From positions 248,001-312,000 of the forward strand of contig MKSR01000008.1 in the NCBI GenBank assembly GCA_001898145.1: 64,000 nucleotides of DNA, read 5' to 3'. The notes beneath the pieces are model-generated. The model was not told where the DNA came from. It searched no databases and saw nothing but the letters and a program-made list of their open reading frames with translations. The position numbers and the translations under genes were made by a program. Below, piece after piece: positions 53,837 through 63,200 of this stretch (position 1 is the stretch's first letter; each line of letters starts with the position of its first letter). Origin of the DNA: Dyadobacter sp. 50-39 (GTDB lineage: Bacteria > Bacteroidota > Bacteroidia > Cytophagales > Spirosomataceae).

Positions 53837-55144
53837 ATGGCATCATTCAAAATTACCGGGGATCGTCGTCTCAAGGGTGAAATCGTGCCGCAAGGCGCTA
53901 AAAACGAAGCATTGCAGATCATCTGCGCCGTGCTGCTGACCAAAGAGCCTGTCACGATCCATAACATTCCGAATATCCGTGACGTAAACCAACTGATCAA
54001 CCTTCTGGGCGATCTGGGTGTACGCCGCACGCGTCTGAGCGAAACCTCCATCCGTTTCGAAGCCGACGATATCAATCTCGATTACCTCGAATCAGACTCA
54101 TTCCGCCAGAAAGCGGCGGCATTACGCGGTTCGGTGATGCTGTTGGGCCCGATGCTGGCACGTTTCCGTAAAGGACGCATTCCGCGCCCGGGTGGAGATA
54201 AAATCGGCCGCAGAAGACTCGATACCCACTTCCTTGGTTTCGAAAAACTGGGTGCGGAGTTCAGCTATGACGGAGAAGATGGTGGCTTTTACCGCGTGGA
54301 CGCGGCCAATCTGAAAGGCACCTACATGCTTTTGGACGAGGCTTCGGTAACCGGCACTGCCAACGTGCTGATGGCGGCGGTAATGGCCGAAGGAACCACT
54401 ACCATTTACAATGCGGCCTGCGAGCCTTATTTGCAGCAGCTTTGTAAAATGCTGAACCGAATGGGTGCCAAAATCTCTGGCATCGCTTCCAACCTGCTCA
54501 TGGTAGAAGGAGTAAGCGAACTGAAAGGTACCGAGCACACCATGCTGCCCGATATGATCGAAATCGGCAGCTTCATCGGTCTTGCGGCAATGACGCAATC
54601 GGAAATTACGATTAAAGATTGCCAAATCCCCGAGTTGGGCATTATCCCCGATGTTTTCAAAAGATTGGGTATTCAAATGGAATTCCGTGGCGATGATATC
54701 TTCATCCCCGCACAGGAACGCTACCGCATCGAAAACTACCTCGATGGCTCCACATTATCCGTAGCCGACGCGCCATGGCCCGGCTTCACGCCCGACCTTT
54801 TAAGTATCGTGCTTGTAACGGCTACGCAGGCGCAGGGTACGGTGCTGATTCACCAGAAAATGTTTGAAAGCCGTCTGTTCTTCGTGGATAAGCTGATCGA
54901 GATGGGCGCGCAGATTATCCTCTGCGACCCGCACCGCGCAACGGTAATCGGCCATAACCGCGAAACGCAGCTCCGCGGCATCCGCATGACCTCCCCCGAT
55001 ATCCGCGCCGGTGTTGCATTGCTGATCGCAGCCATGTCGGCCAAAGGGGTAAGTATAATCGATAATATCGAGCAAATCGACCGCGGTTACCAAAACATCG
55101 ATACGCGCCTGAACGCCATTGGCGCAGAGATTGTGCGGTTGTAA
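53837..55144 (+). CDS. murA: UDP-N-acetylglucosamine 1-carboxyvinyltransferase, Asp-type active site
   Basis: A 435-residue enzyme of peptidoglycan synthesis that transfers enolpyruvate from PEP to UDP-GlcNAc in the cytoplasm. The inside-out alpha/beta barrel halves are complete, with GAKNEALQIICAVLLTKEPV near the start. In the mobile active-site loop, where E. coli has Cys115 (PGGCTIGARP), this protein has Asp121 (PRPGGDKIGRRRLDTH). Asp at this position is known to give insensitivity to fosfomycin in other bacteria. Other catalytic residues, such as Lys22 in KNEA and Asp/Arg of the C-terminal half, look conserved. It follows the DUF4290 gene by 38 bp. Confidence 0.96.
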   Translation: MASFKITGDRRLKGEIVPQGAKNEALQIICAVLLTKEPVTIHNIPNIRDVNQLINLLGDLGVRRTRLSETSIRFEADDINLDYLESDSFRQKAAALRGSVMLLGPMLARFRKGRIPRPGGDKIGRRRLDTHFLGFEKLGAEFSYDGEDGGFYRVDAANLKGTYMLLDEASVTGTANVLMAAVMAEGTTTIYNAACEPYLQQLCKMLNRMGAKISGIASNLLMVEGVSELKGTEHTMLPDMIEIGSFIGLAAMTQSEITIKDCQIPELGIIPDVFKRLGIQMEFRGDDIFIPAQERYRIENYLDGSTLSVADAPWPGFTPDLLSIVLVTATQAQGTVLIHQKMFESRLFFVDKLIEMGAQIILCDPHRATVIGHNRETQLRGIRMTSPDIRAGVALLIAAMSAKGVSIIDNIEQIDRGYQNIDTRLNAIGAEIVRL

Positions 55145-55172
55145 AAGTTATAATACAGGACTGAGTACCCAG

Positions 55173-55253
55173 ATGTCAGTCTGAGCGAAGTCGAAGACAG
55201 TCCATACCGCGAACATCGTGCATGGCCCTTCGACTTCGCTCGGGGTGACATTT
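55173..55253. repeat. Dispersed CTGAGCG inverted repeat, copy 2
   Basis: The arms ATGTCAGTCTGAGCGAAGTC and GACTTCGCTCGGGGTGACAT form a near-palindrome with a loop containing CATCGTGC, also present in copy 1 at 18985-19071. It fills the space between convergent murA and the DUF1080 gene and can end both transcripts. Confidence 0.7.
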
Positions 55254-55254
55254 T

Positions 55255-56118
55255 CTATTTCTTCCTGCCGTAGCTGCATTTGCTATTATCCGCCTTCACA
55301 TAGTAAGACTTGTAGTTCGTAGCCTTCGGATCCATACAGCCTTTCAAATCCAGAATTTCGACCTTTCTGAATTCTACGGGATGGCTTTCGCTTTGCAGGG
55401 AAATGGAGCCGTGATCGAGCAGTTTGCCGGCGATCTTAATGGCTGGGTCGGTATCACCGCTTACATTACCGCCGCCGAGCTGGGGTTTGTTGTATTCCAA
55501 AACCATTTCACCATTCGCAAAATGCTGGATCAGCGAATCTCCAAGGACGAGCACTTCTGCGCGCACCCACTGATCGCCGTTGTAGGTCTGTGACTTCGAC
55601 GTCACGCAGTGCTGGGTAATGAGTTTTCCATCCATCACGACGTTCGTTCCCGGCGTGCAAAGGTTGCAAGTCGTGCGCTTTTTGCCATCGCCGCCCAACA
55701 GCTGTACTTCAATGGAAGCTGGGAAGTCCTGGTCTTTTCCCATGGTAGCGGCCGGCTGCCCGTGCACCATGATACCGGAGTTTCGCCATGCCCATCCCTC
55801 GCCCTTGGGCGCCTGCTCGCCTACGAAGCGGTACTCCACGGCGATGCGGTAGTAGGAGTAATCGCCTTTGTAAAAAATATGTCCGTATTTGCGCGCAAAG
55901 TCGTCGTATTTATCATAGCGAACCACCATTTTGCCGTCTTCCACCCGGAATGTGTTGTTGTAGTTGTCGTTCAGTTCATAGCCACGGATTTTGATATCCC
56001 AGCCATCCAGGTTTTTTCCATTGAAGAGCTGCTTCCATTCCTGCTTCGCGGCATTATTCTTTTGGCCGAAAACGGTAAGGCACAGGAAGCTGAACAGGAT
56101 CGTGAGTTGTAATTTCAT
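55255..56118 (-). CDS. DUF1080 (3-keto-disaccharide hydrolase-like) exported protein
   Basis: A 287-residue exported protein with a signal peptide ending near LTVFGQ. The single beta-jelly-roll of DUF1080 is visible: EWKQLFNGKNLDGWDIKIRG, FRVEDGKMVVRYDKYDDFA, GWAWRNSGIMVHGQPAATMG and GSISLQSESHPVEFRKVEIL. Members act on sugar derivatives, some as 3-keto-glycoside hydrolases; the exact substrate is unknown. The C-terminal ~25 residues (DPKATNYKSYYVKADNSKC) are an extension not typical of the core domain. Confidence 0.88.
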   Translation of the reverse strand: MKLQLTILFSFLCLTVFGQKNNAAKQEWKQLFNGKNLDGWDIKIRGYELNDNYNNTFRVEDGKMVVRYDKYDDFARKYGHIFYKGDYSYYRIAVEYRFVGEQAPKGEGWAWRNSGIMVHGQPAATMGKDQDFPASIEVQLLGGDGKKRTTCNLCTPGTNVVMDGKLITQHCVTSKSQTYNGDQWVRAEVLVLGDSLIQHFANGEMVLEYNKPQLGGGNVSGDTDPAIKIAGKLLDHGSISLQSESHPVEFRKVEILDLKGCMDPKATNYKSYYVKADNSKCSYGRKK

Positions 56119-56320
56119 GAATACTGGTTATGTTAAGATTGCATTGCGCCGTGGTATGACCTCCCGGCGCCCGGCAGTAAATATACGATTTGAAAAACCA
56201 TACTAATGCGCACCCGGTCCATTAAAAAGCCATATTTGCAATGGCAACCTTCATCTATAAATGCATTTACTTCGTAGTTAAGTTGTATCAAACATCCCTC
56301 ATCCCCGACCCCACCGCCGC

Positions 56321-57649
56321 ATGGCCCTGAAAACGAAAGATAAAATCGCGATATTCTGGTTTCGCCGCGACCTTCGCCTACACGACAATGCGGGACTTTA
56401 CTATGCCTTACGCTCGGGATATCCCGTAGTGCCGCTCTTTATTTTCGACCGGAACATCCTCGACGAACTGGAAGACAAGAAGGACGCGCGGCTTACATTT
56501 ATCCACCAAATGATTTCGGATATCCGCCTTGAATTGAAGGAAAAAAAGGCCGATATGCTCGTCGAGTATGACTTTCCGGCCAAAGTTTGGGAAAGGCTGG
56601 TTGATGCATACGACATTGCCGAAGTGTACACCAACACCGACTATGAGCCTTACGCTATCGATCGCGATAGAGAAGTATACAGGATATTAAAAAAGAAGGG
56701 CATTGTTTTCAAAACCTGCAAGGACCAGGTCATTTTTGAAAAACAGGAAATACTCAGCGGGCAGGGAACGCCGTACACCGTCTTTACGCCATACAGCCGG
56801 GCATGGAAAGAAAAGCTCAATGATTTTTATCTCAAATCGTATCCGACGAAAAAGTATTTCAAGCATTTCCACCCATGGAACGCAGCGACCTCGCCGTCGT
56901 TGCAGGAGATGGGTTTCGAAAAAGTGGAATACGATTTCCCGGCCGTAGATGTGAGCAATGCACTCCTGAAAGACTACGCCAAAGAAAGGGATTTCCCAGC
57001 CAAAGAAGCCACCAGCCGGATCGGCATCCACCTGCGCTTCGGTACCGTGAGCATACGCGACCTTGCGCGTCAGGCACGCGAGCATAGCGATACGTTCCTC
57101 AACGAGCTTATCTGGCGGGACTTTTACCAGCAAATCCTTTCCAATTTCCCGCACGTCGGCAAGAGTGAGGCATTCCGGAAGGCTTACGACTTCATCAAAT
57201 GGCGTTATGACAAAGCCGATTTCGAGAAATGGTGTGCGGGCAAGACAGGTTATCCATTGGTAGATGCCGGCATGCGGCAACTCAATGCGATAGGTTTCAT
57301 GCACAACCGCGTGCGAATGGTCACGGCCAGCTTTCTCTCCAAGCATTTGCTGATCGACTGGCGGCTTGGGGAGGCCTATTTTGCGCAAAAACTGCTGGAT
57401 TACGACCTCGCCGCAAACAACGGCGGATGGCAATGGGCGGCAGGCTCAGGAACCGATGCGGCACCTTATTTCCGGATATTCAACCCGGCTTCGCAAGCAG
57501 AGAAGTTTGACCCGAAAATGGAGTATATCAAAAAGTGGGTCCCCGAATTTGGTACCGCAGACTATCCCGAACCGATGGTAGATCACAAGGAAGCGCGGGA
57601 ACGCTGCCTGAAAGCCTATAAGGATGCCCTGGATAAAGCCGGCAGCTAG
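56321..57649 (+). CDS. Deoxyribodipyrimidine photolyase (cryptochrome/photolyase family)
   Basis: A 442-residue flavoprotein that repairs UV-induced cyclobutane pyrimidine dimers with light. The N-terminal antenna-binding alpha/beta domain starts at IFWFRRDLRLHDNAGLYYAL; the C-terminal FAD domain contains LNELIWRDFYQQILSNFPHV, GYPLVDAGMRQLNAIGFMHN, VRMVTASFLSKHLLIDWRLG and NNGGWQWAAGSGTDAAPYFR. These are class I CPD photolyase blocks; the antenna type is not decided. Cytoplasmic. Its stop codon abuts the stop of the convergent peptidase gene with no base between. Confidence 0.94.
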   Translation: MALKTKDKIAIFWFRRDLRLHDNAGLYYALRSGYPVVPLFIFDRNILDELEDKKDARLTFIHQMISDIRLELKEKKADMLVEYDFPAKVWERLVDAYDIAEVYTNTDYEPYAIDRDREVYRILKKKGIVFKTCKDQVIFEKQEILSGQGTPYTVFTPYSRAWKEKLNDFYLKSYPTKKYFKHFHPWNAATSPSLQEMGFEKVEYDFPAVDVSNALLKDYAKERDFPAKEATSRIGIHLRFGTVSIRDLARQAREHSDTFLNELIWRDFYQQILSNFPHVGKSEAFRKAYDFIKWRYDKADFEKWCAGKTGYPLVDAGMRQLNAIGFMHNRVRMVTASFLSKHLLIDWRLGEAYFAQKLLDYDLAANNGGWQWAAGSGTDAAPYFRIFNPASQAEKFDPKMEYIKKWVPEFGTADYPEPMVDHKEARERCLKAYKDALDKAGS

Positions 57650-58930
57650 CTATTTACCGCCCGCGATCACCGTCAGCATGTCCTCCGGGCGCAGGTAGCT
57701 GTTGGCCATCTGCATTACGTCCTCCGCAGTAGTGGCATGAATGCGATCGATGTATTGGTTGAAGAAATTGGCGGGAAGGCCGTCGAGCAGCAATATTTTG
57801 CGCCGGTCGGCCACCTCGAAGGCTGTATTGAGCGAACCGGCAAACTCTCCGGCCATAAAATTCTTCACGGTCTGCAACTCCTCGGCCCCCACAGGTTCTG
57901 TTTGCAGGCGATAAATCTCCTTTTTGATCTCGTGGATGGTTTGCTGGGTAAATTCTTTTTTCACATCCGTGCCGATCATCAGGTAACCCTCGTTCCGCAA
58001 CGTAACCAGGTGTGAGGAAATGCCATAAGTTAATCCTTTCTCTTCGCGGATATTCTTCATCAGCCGCGAACCGAAATAGCCGCCCAGAATTTCGTTCGTA
58101 ACCAGCATTTTGAAATAATCGGGATGATGGCGGTTAAAAAGCACGCGGCCCATTCTGATCGACGACTGGACACTTTCCGGACGTTCTACGACCGCCTCTT
58201 CGCCGTGGTAGGATTCGGACGCCTGGAAGGTGATATTTTCAGCCTCACTTTCGAACGAGTTTTGGCCTAATGACGCATTTACATGCTGCACATCGGCTTC
58301 TGTAACCTGTCCCGCGAGGACGGCTGTAAATTTGCCATCGCGGATAAACCGCTCATAGTGGGCCCGGACTACCTCCATTTTAAGCGATTCAATGCCTTCT
58401 ATGCTTTGGCTTTGCCCATAAGGGTGATGCGCGCCAAACAGCCTGAGCCTGAACTCCGTTGTTGCCAGGTAAGCCGTTTTCTCTTTATTCACTTTCAGGT
58501 TCTGCACTGTGATATTTTTCAGCTCCTGAAACTCTTTCTCGGGAAATGTCGCACTGCTGATCAGCTTTTGCACGAGCGGCAGCACTTCCGGCAGGAACCG
58601 CGACAGGCAGTACACCACGATTCCCACTCGATCGGAGGTATGGGTCATTTCCGTGAATGCGCCCAATTGGTCGAACGCCTCACTGATTTCCTGCGACGTC
58701 ATTTCCTCCACACCTTCCGTCAGCATTTTGATCGCGAAATATGATGCCGCCGTTTCGGTTTCATACCAGTTACCGGCTTCGAAAATACATTCCAGACGCA
58801 CCACCGGCTGTTCGCCGATATTGATCACATGCAATGCAATCCCATTGTCGAGCGTGTAGGTTTGAGGTTCCGGTAAGTTTACGGTTTGAACAATTTTGAA
58901 ATCAGGGGCAATGGTACGGTCCAGTAACAT
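57650..58930 (-). CDS. M16-family peptidase-like protein without the zinc motif
   Basis: A 426-residue protein with the two-domain M16 (insulinase) fold. At the place of the HxxEH zinc motif, after FEAGNWYE, it reads ASYFAIKMLTEGVE (about 62-75), so the metal ligands are gone. The substrate-binding Arg/Tyr pair is kept (Arg289 in GGYFGSRLMKNIREEKG, Tyr302 in LTYGISS). This is the pattern of the non-catalytic subunit of M16B heterodimers; the catalytic partner is not in the window. No signal peptide. It lies 78 bp after porV on the same strand. Confidence 0.85.
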   Translation of the reverse strand: MLLDRTIAPDFKIVQTVNLPEPQTYTLDNGIALHVINIGEQPVVRLECIFEAGNWYETETAASYFAIKMLTEGVEEMTSQEISEAFDQLGAFTEMTHTSDRVGIVVYCLSRFLPEVLPLVQKLISSATFPEKEFQELKNITVQNLKVNKEKTAYLATTEFRLRLFGAHHPYGQSQSIEGIESLKMEVVRAHYERFIRDGKFTAVLAGQVTEADVQHVNASLGQNSFESEAENITFQASESYHGEEAVVERPESVQSSIRMGRVLFNRHHPDYFKMLVTNEILGGYFGSRLMKNIREEKGLTYGISSHLVTLRNEGYLMIGTDVKKEFTQQTIHEIKKEIYRLQTEPVGAEELQTVKNFMAGEFAGSLNTAFEVADRRKILLLDGLPANFFNQYIDRIHATTAEDVMQMANSYLRPEDMLTVIAGGK

Positions 58931-59008
58931 GGGCAGCGGTGAGTATAAAAAAACGAATGACGTTGCAATAACGCCATTCGCTCCGAATAATTAAGTTTCT
59001 GTTAACGC

Positions 59009-60166
59009 TTAGTTTTCGTTGTCGCCCACGTCCAGCTTTTCAGCTTTGTTCAATTGGAGCGACAGCGTAATGCGCAGTGTTTGTGCAAGCGGGCTTCCCT
59101 GTGTAGTCGGGAACATGTAGGCGAAATCGGCGCCCCACTTGTCGGCAAAGCGCAGGCCTGCACCGGCGGTGAAGAAGCGACGGTCGCCTTTGTTTTTGTT
59201 CTCGCTGAAATAACCTGCTCTCAAAGCGAAGATATTGTTATACCAATATTCCAAACCGGTTGCGATCGCTACTTCCTGCACTTCTTCCTTGAAGCCATCC
59301 GGAGCATCCGAGAATGAACCGAACACACCGTTCAGCAAAGGCTTCGTGTTAACATTGGTTTTGCCGTCCGGGGTAGGAACCATCAGTTTGCTCAAATCGA
59401 GGATGAAATTGAAGCGGTTTCTTCCGTCGCCGGTATATGACAGTCCGGTACCGATTTTCAGGTTGGTCGGAATGAAGTTTTCAGTGTCCGTTCCCGAGCC
59501 GTAGTTGATTTTACCACCCAGGTTGGAAAGCACAGCACCCAAAGACCATACGAGTTCGCTGCCGGTATCTTCATTCTTGAATTCTTTTTTATAGTAAGCG
59601 CTGATATCACCAGCCGCCACACGTGCAGGGCTCAGCGACACATTATTGATCACCGCGTTACCTGCCAGGTTCGAGGAGATGTATTTCAGCGTCAAACCCA
59701 TCGAGAAGTTTCTGCCCAGCTGGCGCGAGTAGGTACCGTTGATAGCCACCTCTCTTGAATTGAAATAACCAATATTGTTACCAACCGCATCGCGCAAATC
59801 CAGCTCTCCGTTGTTGAAATAGTTAACAGACAATGCTACTGCCTGGCGGTCGCCCAGTTTCTTGTAGGCAGTCAGATAGCCGAGCCACATATCGTCCACC
59901 AGGTAACGAAGCCATGGGGTATAGGAAGCTGAAACGCCGAAATCCTTGGTATTGTAGGGAAGCTTTGCCGCATTCCAGTAAGTCGAGTTGGCATCGGGAC
60001 TGAGTGCTACACCGGCCTCTCCCATCGCTGCACTTCTAGCATCAGGGGCAAATGTCAAAAAGGAAAGTGGTGATTGCGGTATTCTTCTTGTAGAATCCAG
60101 CTGAGCGAAAAGCGTACCTGATGTTAAAAAGAATAGTGAGGATAATGTAACAAAAAAAAGTTTCAT
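59009..60166 (-). CDS. porV: Type IX secretion outer membrane protein PorV
   Basis: A 385-residue exported protein (signal peptide ending at TLFAQ) of the FadL-like barrel PorV/LptO. It carries the family start SFLTFAPDARSAAMGEAGVA and the repeat-like PDANSTYWNAAKLP; the C-terminal barrel ends with ITLSLQLNK and a short acidic tail. PorV recognises C-terminal sorting domains of T9SS clients and presents them to the sortase PorU. It follows porU by 103 bp, and a TATTTTTG -7-like box there suggests a promoter of its own. Several clients of the system are encoded in this window. Confidence 0.93.
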   Translation of the reverse strand: MKLFFVTLSSLFFLTSGTLFAQLDSTRRIPQSPLSFLTFAPDARSAAMGEAGVALSPDANSTYWNAAKLPYNTKDFGVSASYTPWLRYLVDDMWLGYLTAYKKLGDRQAVALSVNYFNNGELDLRDAVGNNIGYFNSREVAINGTYSRQLGRNFSMGLTLKYISSNLAGNAVINNVSLSPARVAAGDISAYYKKEFKNEDTGSELVWSLGAVLSNLGGKINYGSGTDTENFIPTNLKIGTGLSYTGDGRNRFNFILDLSKLMVPTPDGKTNVNTKPLLNGVFGSFSDAPDGFKEEVQEVAIATGLEYWYNNIFALRAGYFSENKNKGDRRFFTAGAGLRFADKWGADFAYMFPTTQGSPLAQTLRITLSLQLNKAEKLDVGDNEN

Positions 60167-60216
60167 AGAAATTGGATTTGCGATAGGAAGTGCCTGTATC
60201 AGCTTCTTTAAAGGGT

Positions 60217-60224
60217 CAAAAATA
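60217..60224 (-). promoter_or_regulatory. Possible -7 box of porV
   Basis: TATTTTTG on the minus strand matches TAnnTTTG, 50 bp before the porV ATG. No clear TTG partner upstream, so this is tentative; porV could also be read from the porU transcript. Confidence 0.4.
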
Positions 60225-60269
60225 CGATGAAAGATAGTTTTTACTAAAAAATTGATAAGTTTTATTATC

Positions 60270-63200
60270 TTAAGGAGATCGGATCAGCTTACCGGCTTTC
60301 TGATCGGTGGAATTGTCTTTTAACGATCTGACCGATAACTGGTAAACAAGGGATTGGCCCACCTGCATGGCCGTCAGCCACGGCGTCACGTCCAGCACTT
60401 CCCGGATAACCGGCTCACTGTTATAATAAAGCTTTTTGAAAGTGCCCAAACGCTGCCCATTGACAAGCAATATATTAAAAATTAATTCTACGTCATCATT
60501 TACCCGGTTGTGCCCCAATTCAAACGCGAGGTCTTTCTGGAATGGGTTAGGGTAAATATGAAAAGCGTTGAGTGTTATTCCTTTGGCAGGACCTACTAGA
60601 AACCCGAACGCTATTTCAGAAAAGTTAGTATACGTGTCCCACACTTTTACGCGGACAATATATTTTCCGGCAGGCAGATTATTTAAAGGATAATTAATAG
60701 CCCCCGATTGATAATTATCCAGGTTTGCTACATAATAATCATTCAAAACAATCGTCAGCGTGTCGTTCAAAGTCATGGTGATATCATGCCCGATACCGGC
60801 ACGCGAAATGCTGATCCCACTCGCGTCGCTCATCTGCAACACCAGTACCGGCGACGGCTCTACCGTGTCACCATCCCGGAAGCCGGGACTGTTCAGGTAA
60901 CCGGCCAGCTTCGGCGGGATCGTGTCTTTCTGCTGAACGGCACTGCCGCCCACTACCAGGCCCAGCTGCGCCGAGGCGTCTTCGGTACTGTCCGCATTCA
61001 CCGCGTACAGGCTCACACGTCCGGGGCCTGTACGGTAATCGATATCCTTCGGCATTTGAAAAGTGCATAGCAAACGCCCCCCTTTCACCGACACACTACC
61101 GTCGAAAAGCTTGCTCCGAAACTCGGTATACGCTTCGGGACTGCCCTCGTTCCCAAGCGTGCGGAATTCAATGGCCTTATCGTAGATCACGAGCCTCGCG
61201 GTGCCGTTAAAGTCTGCATCCGCCTTCCCGGTTACCGGGTCAAAAACCTCTGCTTGCAGCGTGACTTTCTGCAAAGCGCGCAGGGTGTCCGGCACCGAAC
61301 TCCACCGGATAGCCTTTTTCCCGGGCGTCAATACCATCGACGGGTCGGCCAGTAGCGTAAAATTCCGGTTGAGGCTTCCTGCCAATGCATTGTTTTTGGT
61401 GTACCTGAAAAAATCACCCAATCGCTGCCCAGGCTTCGCGTTCAGCAACGCTTCGTAAAATGCTTTGTTTAGCGCAAAATTGGTGCTGGAATAAACTGGC
61501 CGCGTGGTGCTGATCGCCCCTACCGCTGCTCCTTTTGGGCTCAGCACCATTAACTCGGCACCTGAAACCACGCCCGGGTCGTCGTACCTACCGAAATCGC
61601 AGGTCGCGGTGATCAGCAAAGGCAAGTTGTTCATCCCCCTGCTCGATAGCATATCCGCCAATGTCAATACCTGCTCCTCCGCCCAGCCGCTGGTGCCCCC
61701 GTGACCGGTGTAATTCAAGATGAGCGTGCCGGCGTCGATCGCATTGCGAATGGCCTTATTAATGGTCGGTGCTTTCTGCCCCGATTCGGTGGTTGTTTGC
61801 AGCACTTCGTCGATAAATGAACGCGCCGGAAACATCCGTCCCTGAATCAGAATGGCTAGCTGGTCGGCGTGGCGCTGGTGAATGTTACCGTCGCCGTCGT
61901 CGGCCACAAACCGCACGGAGTTCTTCCAGATGCCGAATGACGTTTCATAATGCATGAGCTTATCGACAACGATCCTCGCCTCTTCTGCCGACTTCACAGG
62001 TAACCTTCCGATACCGATGTCAACAGTGTGGTCACCGGCCGTATTCTCGTTCCAATCACCCTCATTCGCATCCATAAATCCGAAATAATCGTCGGACGAA
62101 TACGTGTAAACGGGGTTCAGCGACTCCCGGCTCTCATACACGGGCACCCATGCGGCGCGCTGCGCCTGCGACTGGTTACGGAGCAGGTTCCGGAAGTCGT
62201 AAGTCGCGTCGCCGAACAGCAGAAGATATTTCAGCTTGCCCGGCGTTTTCTGGTAAAGCTGTCTGGCAAAATCGCGGATCGCCGAAACGTCCGGCCTGCC
62301 GGAAGCATATTCGTTGTAAATCTGTTCGGTGGTAACTACGAGCACGTCCAGCCCGTCACGACTGTTCCTGAATCCGGCAAGGCGGTTCGCTTCCTGAGCC
62401 CAGGCCGGCGGCGTTACGATAAGCATGTCGGGCGTGTTGGAGGCAGCGATATTCTGCGGGGCGACCCCTTTCCAGTTTGCAGGCACCAAAGCATCCCCCG
62501 GCTTGAAACCGATGTACGTTTGGAGGGTTCGGGCGCCTCTGGCAGTCCATTTAAACGCGCCGGCGGCGTCCTTCGAAGCCACCGCAAGCGGCACAAGCGG
62601 GTTGGTGATGTTCCAGAGACTAACGCCCTCGGCTGTCCCGGCAAACTGGTAAGTAGCGGTATCGGCCGTTTGCGGCAGGAAATAATAGGTTTGCTGTCCC
62701 TGATAGCTTCTCAATTCGCGTTTCACTTGCAGGCCTATGTAGTCGAGATATGCCTCCGCCGAGCTCTGCCCATTCTTACTATAAGTGACGCCGATAGTAA
62801 AATTCCCCGAAGCCGGCGCATTCCTGACTATATACGTACTCCCGGTTTGCAATGCCTTCACGTCGTAGGTACCGGGGCTCACCGTACCAATGGCTTCCTG
62901 CCCCACTTCGCCGCCATTTACCTGCCATATAAAACGAGTCGGGACCTGTGCGGCGCCGATTGTGGAAGTCCTTAGTTTAAAATCCGAAGAGGGTACCACA
63001 CCCGGCATACTCACCTGGATGCTGAAACCCTGCGTCCCCCCTAAGTATTCCCCCCACCAATCACGCCCAGATTTGAGCGTATTGGATGATTCGGTTTCAT
63101 GAAACCAGTAGTCATCGAACTGGCGTATGGTTTGGGAAGCCGGTGTAGCAAGCCCGGCATCGGATTTGACCCTCAAACCATTGGTTTCGCCGAATGTGAT

